A DNA stretch of 16,603 bases from DATBMY01 sp036554605 (GTDB lineage Bacteria; Acidobacteriota; Blastocatellia; UBA7656), in contig DATBMY010000173.1 in the NCBI GenBank assembly GCA_036554605.1, forward strand, positions 1 to 16,603. The letters run 5' to 3'. Positions 1 to 5,961 of this stretch are shown piece by piece. A program made the position numbers and the translations under genes. The stretch's first letter is position 1; each line of letters starts with the position of its first letter. The notes below the pieces were generated by a model. That model did no database searches and had not been told where the DNA came from. It worked only from the letters and a program-made list of their open reading frames with translations.

Positions 1-110
1 TTGAAGCTCATCACGCGCACGTCCGACGATTGGGCCGCGCCCGGCGATGGCGCGGCCCCAAACAAAACAGAGAGAAGCAGAGATAGAGAGACGAATCGCA
101 ACATGAGCAT
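1..110 (-). CDS. N-terminus of secreted protein, probable endonuclease/exonuclease/phosphatase (EEP) fold; cut by window edge
   Basis: Translating the minus strand from the ATG at 110 gives 36 uninterrupted codons to the window edge. The peptide starts MLMLRFVSLSLLLSVLF, then GAAPSPGAAQ, then SSDVRVMSF, and the next codon begins AA (Asn or Lys). This is a textbook signal peptide with a likely cleavage after the AA/AQ region. The mature start, VRVMSF plus a probable Asn, matches the first beta-strand (RVMSFN) of the EEP family (DNase I-like nucleases and phosphatases), where that Asn is a metal-site residue. The gene lies 31 bp downstream of the fibre-like gene in the same direction and may share its transcript. 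There is no Shine-Dalgarno before ATG 110 or ATG 104. A TATTAT hexamer lies 6 nt upstream of ATG 110, so a separate leaderless start is possible. The EEP call rests on about ten residues; that an exported gene starts here is more certain. Confidence 0.6.
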   Translation of the reverse strand, partial: MLMLRFVSLSLLLSVLFGAAPSPGAAQSSDVRVMSF

Positions 111-141
111 CAGTCTATAATACTCATTAGATGCGGTCCAA

Positions 142-1077
142 TCATGGGAGATCGATCAGGAACCCGGAGAAAGAAAAGACGCAATTGCCGCTGCCCGGTG
201 CAAGAGACCGGGAGGCTCTTACAACGACGTTTTCGAGTGGAGCGGCATATATCTTTATCGGCTGGCTCATAACGAAATGGCTGTTCACACCGGAGTCACC
301 AACGTGAACTGGAATCAAACTGTGAGAGGTGAAGTTTGTAATGATACCAAGGAACCTGAATCGTTGACCTGCGGGGAGCTGACAATTTGCGGTTACGTGT
401 TCAATAACGAGTCGCTTACCCGCAGGCACGGTGAAGATGAAGCTCGAGACCCCAGCAAACCCTGTCAGGTCCAAGACCTCAATACCAGAAACCGGCTCTA
501 TTAGGGCGTCAGGATGAACGACACTGAGTGGAGAGGCGGGTGTTCCATCGCCCGTCAGCGTGTTATCGTGCGCAACCGTAAAGAGCGCGCCCGCCGCGGA
601 AGTCGTCTGCACGCTGCCGTCAGGAAACTTGAACCCGCCGCTCGTCGATTCAATCGTGCCCGCGACCGAAAGCTTCGAGGTCGGACTGTCAGTCCCGATT
701 CCTATGAGCCCCGACTTGCTCTCGAATATGATCGAATCGCCTATGGATGCGTTGCTGCTGGTGAACCCGGTCCACCTGGTGAGCCGCCCGCCAGTGCCGT
801 TGCCTATAACAGCGACATTGGCCCCTGCGGCAAGCTGCATCCTGCCGGGCGAAGCGGTTGCGATGTTTGCCAACAAGCTCGCGGGCATAAGGCTGAAACC
901 CTCTCGCTTCTGTGGTTTGGCCCGGGCCAGCAGGTTAAACAGATTGAAATCGCTCGCTGTCGCGGTTTCCTTATGATTCTGTTTGTTTTGAGCCATCTGC
1001 TCCTGCGCCTGAATGGGCAGGGCGAGCGAAAGCGCGATGATAAGCGGAGTTGCGAAATGAGCGAATAGTTTCAACAT
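142..1077 (-). CDS. Secreted fibre-like hypothetical protein (311 aa)
   Basis: Function unknown. Residues 1-24 form a signal peptide (MLKLFAH, hydrophobic LIIALSLAL, then IQAQ). Residues 30-80 look disordered. Around residues 126-160 is the motif GIGTDSPTSKLSVAG followed by GGFKFPDGSVQTTS, which recurs in tail-fibre-like and surface proteins of Acidobacteria, Bacteroidetes and phages. NTLTGDGTPASPLSV (172-186) is a second fibre-type motif. The C-terminal 120 residues are beta-rich and contain two Cys (in TANCQLPAG and GNCVFSF) that could form a disulphide after export. The start is supported by AAGGAG at 1086-1091, 8 nt before the ATG at 1077. It lies 68 bp downstream of the cytochrome c gene and 31 bp upstream of the EEP-like gene, all on the minus strand, so operon membership is likely. 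An extracellular or outer-surface location is inferred from the signal peptide. Confidence 0.8.
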   Translation of the reverse strand: MLKLFAHFATPLIIALSLALPIQAQEQMAQNKQNHKETATASDFNLFNLLARAKPQKREGFSLMPASLLANIATASPGRMQLAAGANVAVIGNGTGGRLTRWTGFTSSNASIGDSIIFESKSGLIGIGTDSPTSKLSVAGTIESTSGGFKFPDGSVQTTSAAGALFTVAHDNTLTGDGTPASPLSVVHPDALIEPVSGIEVLDLTGFAGVSSFIFTVPAGKRLVIEHVTANCQLPAGQRFRFLGIITNFTSHSLIPVHVGDSGVNSHFVMSQPIKIYAAPLENVVVRASRSLAPGSGNCVFSFSGFLIDLP

Positions 1078-1145
1078 AATGATTTCTCCTTCACGTTTAG
1101 TAAGATACTCAGCGGGGCGCCGGTGGCTTTGTCACTCGCGATCTA

Positions 1146-1718
1146 TTAGGGCGCGGGCTCCGCGTGTGGAATCGCGCTGAGGTATTCGTAAATCGCCCGC
1201 AGGTCGTCGTCGGTCATCTTCGCATATACCGGCCAGGGCATCACTTGCAGAAATGGCCCGAACTGGGGATGCAAATTCTTAGAATCTATTCCCGTGCGCA
1301 TAGTCTCGATGAACTGATCGAGCGTAAGACCCGCGGGCCGACCCGATGACGGGTCCGGCGTGATGTTGCGCCCCGTGAAAGGACCGAACTGCACGCCGCC
1401 AGCCAGGAAGTGCCCGGTGTTTACCTGTTCCGGCTGGCCTAAGAACGGATTGCCGCCCGCGAGATAAGGCGGATTGGTATGGCAATCCGTACACGCGGCC
1501 ACGGCATTGACAATGTAGCTTCCCTGGCCGACCAATTTCTTATTCCTGCCGTTCAAGTTTATGGGGACGGGCGAGATGGCCAGCCCTCGTTTCCATAAAT
1601 TGTTTGGCAGCCCCGTGCTGTCGTCGGCCTCCATCTGGCCGTCTTGCGCGGGGCTGATGATTGCGGCCGTCAAAAACAGGCCGACGAACAGAAGAACGCT
1701 CAAAAGAATTCGCTTCAT
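1146..1718 (-). CDS. Exported monohaem cytochrome c (190 aa)
   Basis: A c-type cytochrome that should carry electrons in the periplasm. Residues 1-25 are a signal peptide (MKRILLSVLLFVGLFLTAAI, then SPAQ). One covalent haem site, CTDCH, sits at residues 76-80, preceded by GSYIVNAVAACTDCHTNP, the usual layout of small class I cytochromes and cytochrome subunits of membrane dehydrogenases. The probable axial Met is M160 in the segment LQVMPWPVYAKMTDDDLRAI, followed by the typical C-terminal helix LRAIYEYLSAIP. There is no second CxxCH. The Shine-Dalgarno AAGGAG ends 9 nt before ATG 1718. The leader shares 13 identical bases with that of the downstream fibre-like gene. No dehydrogenase or oxidase partner is visible next to it, so the redox partner is unknown. 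It lies 49 bp after the upstream small gene on the same strand. Confidence 0.9.
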   Translation of the reverse strand: MKRILLSVLLFVGLFLTAAIISPAQDGQMEADDSTGLPNNLWKRGLAISPVPINLNGRNKKLVGQGSYIVNAVAACTDCHTNPPYLAGGNPFLGQPEQVNTGHFLAGGVQFGPFTGRNITPDPSSGRPAGLTLDQFIETMRTGIDSKNLHPQFGPFLQVMPWPVYAKMTDDDLRAIYEYLSAIPHAEPAP

Positions 1719-1767
1719 TTCTGATTTCTCCTTCCAGATTATTTGTCCGCATCAGGCCAGTCGCCGA

Positions 1768-2223
1768 CTACCTCAAACGCCTGGCAGATGCAGTCGCGCA
1801 GCCGGTCTGAATCAATCGGTCTTCCATATCGAAGACCTCGATGAAGGCCGTGGCGGTAAACTCATTTCCGTCGTCGCTCAATTCAATGTTGCGCGTCACC
1901 TTCTCAATGCCCGCGAACGTGCCGTCGTGGTTGAAGCGGAAGAGCCTGAAAACAGCGGCGTAGTTTGTCTCGCCCGTGTGACGCCACAGACCCTGCCCGA
2001 GGCTCCCGAACGGCGACCCATCATTCGCGCCGACTTCCATCAACGTGCCCCCGCCACCGAACGTACTAATGGCGCGAAAAGTTTTGATCGGCGTGCCGGA
2101 CCGGCAACTGCGAAGCGTCACATTCAGTTCCCAGGTGCCTTCCATTCTTCTAATTATTGCCGCCTCATCTTTCATATCTTGTCTCGGGGCAGCTGTTTCT
2201 TTCTTTCGCCTCAGCCTTTTCAC
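1768..2223 (-). CDS. Small beta-rich hypothetical protein (up to 151 aa)
   Basis: I do not recognise a named family. The core, from RRMEGTWELNVTLRSCRSG onward, is a run of alternating beta-strands: GTWELNVTL, FRAISTFGGGGTLMEV, LGQGLWRHTGE, YAAVFRLFRF, EFTATAFIEVFD. This resembles the small lipocalin-like or beta-barrel hypothetical proteins common in Acidobacteria, usually found near signal-transduction genes. Two Cys are present, in SCRSG and in QTGCATAS. The longest frame begins with GTG at 2223 and adds a very basic leader (KRLRRKKE). Neither this nor the ATG at 2175 has a convincing Shine-Dalgarno, so the true start may be 2175, which would leave about 48 nt of untranslated leader. It is the first gene of the probable minus-strand operon and is transcribed away from the winged-helix regulator gene, with the TTCTGAAA operator array between them. 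Confidence 0.65.
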   Translation of the reverse strand: MKRLRRKKETAAPRQDMKDEAAIIRRMEGTWELNVTLRSCRSGTPIKTFRAISTFGGGGTLMEVGANDGSPFGSLGQGLWRHTGETNYAAVFRLFRFNHDGTFAGIEKVTRNIELSDDGNEFTATAFIEVFDMEDRLIQTGCATASARRLR

Positions 2224-2232
2224 TGTGATAAT

Positions 2233-2293
2233 CTTTCAGAACCGTTCTGAAAGTCCTTAGAGCGTTCTGAAACTTTCTGAGAGGCTTCTGAAA
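2233..2293. promoter_or_regulatory. TTCTGAAA operator array with a perfect 21-bp palindrome
   Basis: Five copies of an 8-mer occupy 60 bp between two divergent genes. TTTCAGAA (2234-2241) is inverted. TTCTGAAA is direct at 2245-2252, 2265-2272 and 2286-2293, and a one-mismatch copy, TTCTGAGA, is at 2275-2282. The first two form a perfect palindrome at 2233-2253: arms CTTTCAGAAC and GTTCTGAAAG around a single C. Direct-copy start spacings are 20, 10 and 11 bp, so all sit on one DNA face. Helically phased 10-11 bp direct repeats are how OmpR/PhoB-type winged-helix domains bind DNA, and the adjacent gene encodes such a domain. Autoregulation and control of the minus-strand operon are inferred. 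The array ends 5 bp before the regulator ATG and begins 9 bp from the GTG of the opposite gene. Confidence 0.75.
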
Positions 2294-2298
2294 CCTGC

Positions 2299-4023
2299 AT
2301 GCCGGATGCGCAGATATACGAGTTCGGCGAATTTCGCGTGGATGCGGCGAAACGCACGCTCACCAACCGCGAGGATCAACAGCTCCCCCTCACTCATAAA
2401 GCATTCGACACGTTGCTCTACCTGTTGCGAAATAGTGGGAGGGTTCTCGACAAGCAGGAGCTGATGAATGCCATCTGGCCCGATACGGTCGTCGAGGAAA
2501 ACAATCTCAATCAATGTATATCGGCGCTCAGGCGCGTATTCGGAGAAGGTCGCGGCGAACATCGTTTTATACAGACGCTTCCCGGTCGGGGCTATCGCTT
2601 CATCGCCGAAATAAGGACGATTTCCGGGGATGCGACGATTGCTCCCGCTTCGGTAAAGAAGACTATAGCGGTCTTGCCGTTCAAGCCCCTGGTCGAAGAG
2701 AACCGGGATGCGGCGCTGGAGATCGGGATGGCTGACACGCTGATTGCCAGGCTGAGCGTCGGCGAAGTGATCGTGCGCCCGATCAGCTCCGTGTATCGTT
2801 ACTGCGACCTGGATCAAGACCCGCTGGCCGTGGGGCGTGAACTTCGGGTCGAATCCGTGCTGGACGGCAGTATACAGCGGTGGGGCGACAAGATCAGGGT
2901 CAACGCGAGACTTATGAACGTCGACACGGGGCTGTCGCTTTGGGCCGGGACCTTCGATAGGGAGTTCAGAGACATCTTCGACATTCAGGATGAAATCTCG
3001 CTGGCGATTGTCGACGCGCTTATGGTCAAGTTGTTCGGTTGGGAGAGAGCGACGGTACTCAAGCACTCCACCGAGAACACAGAAGCGTATGAGCTCTACC
3101 TGAAAGGTCGTTTTTTTTGGTACAGGTTTAATCTGGAAGGGATGGCAAAAGCTAGGCATTGCTTTGAGCAGGCGCTTGAAAAAGACCCTGATTTTGCGCT
3201 CGCTCATTCGGGGCTGGCCGATGCTCTCTCCGCATCTTCTGTTTTTGTAGCCCCGAAAGAGGTCTATCCGAAAGCGAAGCAGGCGGCTTTGCAGGCTCTC
3301 AAACTTGATTCCTCAATCTCCGAGGCATGGATCTCGCAGGCGGCGGTCAAATTCTTTTATGAGTGGGACTGGGCGGGCGCGGAACGCGATTGCAAACACT
3401 CGATTGAGTTGAATCCGCGCTATGTGCTGGCGCGCGACCTCTATTCACTCTACCTGCTGTCTCAGGCAAGATTCGAAGAAGCGATACGCCAGGCGCGCAT
3501 ATCACTCGAACTTGACCCGCTCTCAGGTCACATCAACTCGTCGCTCGGCATTGTGTTGCACTACTACCGCCGATTCGACGAGGCGGCAGACTATATGTTA
3601 AAAGCCGTGGAGTTGGATCCGGGAAACCTCTGGTCGCTTGCCCGGCTGGTCGATCTATTGGAAGAGACCGGAAACCACTCGGAGGCTCTCAATTACCGGC
3701 AAAAGCTACTGTCCGTGGTTGGTAATCGAGAACTGGCGGAGGAAATCGGTCGTCAGTTTCAGCGCCATGGGTACCGGGGCGTATTGCTGAAGTGGCTTGA
3801 TGAATTGCGGAAACAATCCAGGCTTACCTATACCCCGCCGATTGAGTTCGCAAGAATCTTTGTGCAACTTGGCGACGAAGATCAGGCCATGGATTGGCTC
3901 GAAGCGGCATTCGAGGACCGCACGCTCTTCATGGGCTTCCTTAAAGTCGCGCCAATATGGGATAGCCTGCACTCAAACGCGCGCTACGCAAGGCTGCTCA
4001 GTCGAATGGAGTTGAGCGATTGA
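2299..4023 (+). CDS. Winged-helix transcriptional regulator with TolB-like and TPR domains (574 aa)
   Basis: A one-component regulator of the CadC/ToxR-like DNA-binding class, common in Acidobacteria. Residues 7-105 are an OmpR-type winged helix: YEFGEFRVDAAKRTL at the start, LTHKAFDTLLYLLRNSGRVL, the recognition helix region ENNLNQCISALRRVFGE, and the wing HRFIQTLPGRGYRFIAEI. Residues 120-250 match the TolB-like/COG5616 segment (IAVLPFKPL, GMADTLIARLS, VRPISSVYRY, VESVLDGSIQRWGDKIRV, DIFDIQDEISLAIVDAL). Residues 263-480 contain several TPR helices (FEQALEKDPDFALAHSGLAD, SLELDPLSGHINSSLGIVL, AVELDPGNLWSLARLV). I see no transmembrane segment, unlike CadC, so it should be cytosolic and sense through protein or ligand binding at the TPRs. 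The start fits the family N-terminus, though no good Shine-Dalgarno precedes it. The phased operator array lies directly upstream, suggesting autoregulation. The inducing signal is unknown. Confidence 0.9.
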   Translation: MPDAQIYEFGEFRVDAAKRTLTNREDQQLPLTHKAFDTLLYLLRNSGRVLDKQELMNAIWPDTVVEENNLNQCISALRRVFGEGRGEHRFIQTLPGRGYRFIAEIRTISGDATIAPASVKKTIAVLPFKPLVEENRDAALEIGMADTLIARLSVGEVIVRPISSVYRYCDLDQDPLAVGRELRVESVLDGSIQRWGDKIRVNARLMNVDTGLSLWAGTFDREFRDIFDIQDEISLAIVDALMVKLFGWERATVLKHSTENTEAYELYLKGRFFWYRFNLEGMAKARHCFEQALEKDPDFALAHSGLADALSASSVFVAPKEVYPKAKQAALQALKLDSSISEAWISQAAVKFFYEWDWAGAERDCKHSIELNPRYVLARDLYSLYLLSQARFEEAIRQARISLELDPLSGHINSSLGIVLHYYRRFDEAADYMLKAVELDPGNLWSLARLVDLLEETGNHSEALNYRQKLLSVVGNRELAEEIGRQFQRHGYRGVLLKWLDELRKQSRLTYTPPIEFARIFVQLGDEDQAMDWLEAAFEDRTLFMGFLKVAPIWDSLHSNARYARLLSRMELSD

Positions 4024-4081
4024 GCAATCCTACCCCAACGCTTATATCACGCGGCCGCAAAGTCTGTTACACGCGCATCGC

Positions 4082-5269
4082 TTAGTTGCACGCTTCGAAA
4101 AGTCCAGCCGCGCCCTGGCCTCCACCCACGCACATAGTCACCACGCCGTACTTTGCCTTGCGCCGCAGCATCTCGTTTGCAAGCGTCCCTACCATGCGGG
4201 AGCCGGTCATTCCGAACGGGTGACCAATAGCAATCGAGCCGCCGTTGACGTTTAATCGCTCATCGGGAATGCCCAGCCGGTCGCGGCAATATACGACCTG
4301 AACCGCGAACGCCTCGTTAAGCTCCCACACGTCGATGTCGTCGACCGTCAGCCCATGCCGCTTCAAAAGCTTCGGCACGGCAAACACCGGCCCTATGCCC
4401 ATCTCGTCCGGCTCGCAGCCCGCGACCGCAAAGCCGCGAAAGATTAGCTTCGGTCTTATGCCGAGTTGCTCTGCCCGCTCGCGCGACATCACGAGTGTCG
4501 CCGACGCGCCGTCCGAGAGCTGTGACGAATTGCCCGCCGTGACCGTGCCCCGGCCGCTCTCCTTATCGAAATGCGGCTTTAGCGCGAGCAGCCCTTCCAG
4601 CGTAGTGTCGGGGCGGTTGCACTCGTCACGGTCGCAAGTATGCTCCTCTTTGCTTATGACCTCGCCCGATTTTTTATCGAGTATGGCGCGCGTTACCTTC
4701 ATCGGCGCGATCTCTTCTCCGAAGAATCCTTCCGCCTGCGCGCGCGCCGTTCGCTGCTGGCTCGCGAGCGAATACTCGTCCTGCGCCGCGCGGCTGACCC
4801 CGTATCGCTTCGCCACTACTTCGGCCGTGTCGCCCATGACCATGTATATGCCCGGCTTGTTTTCGAGCACCCACGGGTGCGGGTTGTAATCGCGGGTCAT
4901 CATCGTGATGCTTTCGACGCCGCCGCCGATAGCCGCGTCCGCGCCTTCCACCATAACCTGATGCGCGGCCATCGCTATCGATTGCAGGCCCGAAGAGCAA
5001 AAGCGATTGACCGTCGTCGCGGCGACCGAAGCCGGCAATCCCGCAAGTAAGGTCGCAACGCGCGCGACGTTATTGCCGGCGGGTCCGTGCGGCTGGCCGC
5101 ACCCGAGTATTACGTCGGTGATCTCTTCAGGCGCGAGCTCGGGCGCTTTGCCCAGAACATCTTTTATGCAATGCGCCGCAAGCTCGTCCGGGCGCGTCAG
5201 GTTGAATGAGCCGCGGTATGATTTCGCAAGCGCCGTCCTGGAGCTTGCGACTACGACTGCTTCTCTCAT
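4082..5269 (-). CDS. fadA: Thiolase, acetyl-CoA C-acyltransferase (395 aa)
   Basis: Cleaves 3-ketoacyl-CoA with CoA to acetyl-CoA and a shortened acyl-CoA, the last step of beta-oxidation (the reverse condensation is possible). All thiolase landmarks are present. The nucleophilic Cys91 lies in NRFCSSGLQSIAMAA. GADAAIGGGVESITMM, NEAFAVQ and NVNGGSIAIGHPFGMTGSR (catalytic His350) follow, and VVTMCVGGGQGAAGLFE holds the second catalytic Cys380. Length is normal for the FadA/AtoB group. The ATG at 5275 directly abuts AAAGGA, while the in-frame ATG at 5269 is 6 nt from it and begins MREAVVVASSRT as usual, so I chose 5269. It is the last gene of the TetR/FadB/PfpI/thiolase cluster, 32 bp after the PfpI gene. 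Pairing with a FadB-type gene favours a degradative role; a biosynthetic acetoacetyl-CoA role cannot be excluded. Confidence 0.93.
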   Translation of the reverse strand: MREAVVVASSRTALAKSYRGSFNLTRPDELAAHCIKDVLGKAPELAPEEITDVILGCGQPHGPAGNNVARVATLLAGLPASVAATTVNRFCSSGLQSIAMAAHQVMVEGADAAIGGGVESITMMTRDYNPHPWVLENKPGIYMVMGDTAEVVAKRYGVSRAAQDEYSLASQQRTARAQAEGFFGEEIAPMKVTRAILDKKSGEVISKEEHTCDRDECNRPDTTLEGLLALKPHFDKESGRGTVTAGNSSQLSDGASATLVMSRERAEQLGIRPKLIFRGFAVAGCEPDEMGIGPVFAVPKLLKRHGLTVDDIDVWELNEAFAVQVVYCRDRLGIPDERLNVNGGSIAIGHPFGMTGSRMVGTLANEMLRRKAKYGVVTMCVGGGQGAAGLFEACN

Positions 5270-5301
5270 GAGCATTCCTTTCTCGGTTTTGATAAAGATC
5301 G

Positions 5302-5949
5302 TTACGCGCTTTTGCCTTGCATAATAAAGCGGCTGCGGCTGCGCATTCGCTCGACTATCTCGGCCGGAGCTTTGCTCGGCGAGCCCGCGTCGAACGGAGG
5401 CTGCGGGTCATATTCGATGCCGAGCTGTATAGACTGTGCTATTTGCTCGCCCGCTTCCATAGCCACAAGCCGCAACGCCATATCTATCCCCGCCGAAACC
5501 CCGGCGGCCGTGATTATCTTTCCTTCGACCACCACGCGCTCCGAGGTCGGCTGGGCGCCGAGCGAGGCGAGCACATCATAAGCAAGCCAGTGCGTCGTCG
5601 CGCGCAACCCCCTGAGCAGACCGGCCGCGCCGAGCACGAGCGATCCCGTGCAAACCGAAGTCGTCCAGCGGGAAGTCGTATGGGCTTGCCGGACCCAATC
5701 GAGAACCGGCTCGTCGTCCATCAGCGCGAGCTGGCCCGGCCCGCCTGGCACGACGATGATGTCGGGCGCGGTGACATCATTGATCGTGTAATCCGCGACT
5801 ACCGCGAGCGAGCCCGCGTCAGTACGCGTCGGCCCGGATTGTTTTGCCACGAATTTTACCGTCGAGCCGGGCACCGAGCGCAATACTTCGTAAGGCCCGA
5901 TCGCGTCGAGCGCGGTGAAGCGGTCAAATATCAGGATCGCTACTTCCAT
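5302..5949 (-). CDS. DJ-1/PfpI family protein, isonitrile-hydratase-like (215 aa)
   Basis: A class I glutamine amidotransferase-like fold of the DJ-1/PfpI superfamily, cytosolic (no signal peptide). Motifs in order: VAILIFDRFTALDAIGPYEVL with an acidic residue near 15, IIVVPGGPGQ, then the nucleophile elbow TTSVCTGSLVLGAAGLL with Cys100 followed by Thr101, then GVSAGIDMALRLV. The Asp plus Cys-Thr arrangement is that of the isonitrile hydratase (InhA) branch rather than the PfpI protease or DJ-1 itself. The same branch holds many uncharacterised proteins and AraC-fused sensors, so the substrate is unproven. AAAGGAGG overlaps the stop codon of the upstream FadB-type gene. It is 6 nt from the ATG at 5949 but only 3 nt from the one at 5952, so 5949 is preferred. 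This arrangement implies translational coupling, tying the protein to beta-oxidation expression. Confidence 0.88.
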   Translation of the reverse strand: MEVAILIFDRFTALDAIGPYEVLRSVPGSTVKFVAKQSGPTRTDAGSLAVVADYTINDVTAPDIIVVPGGPGQLALMDDEPVLDWVRQAHTTSRWTTSVCTGSLVLGAAGLLRGLRATTHWLAYDVLASLGAQPTSERVVVEGKIITAAGVSAGIDMALRLVAMEAGEQIAQSIQLGIEYDPQPPFDAGSPSKAPAEIVERMRSRSRFIMQGKSA

Positions 5950-5961
5950 CATCTGCCTCCT

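Noticed and set aside
277..1068. Plus-strand open frames opposite the fibre-like gene
   Set aside because: The minus-strand frame has a signal peptide, ribosome site and family motifs; the plus-strand frames have none.
2257..3207. A 316-codon minus-strand open frame overlapping the winged-helix gene
   Set aside because: It would start inside the regulator gene and has no recognisable motif; the plus-strand frame has a complete domain series.
4024..4081. Terminator in the convergent gap between the regulator and thiolase genes
   Set aside because: Only the 8-bp palindrome GCGGCCGC is visible, with no usable stem plus T-run on either strand.
5302..5952. Calling the PfpI-type gene a protease
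   Set aside because: The sequence around the Cys (Cys-Thr) and the N-terminal Asp fit the isonitrile-hydratase branch better; protease activity cannot be supported.
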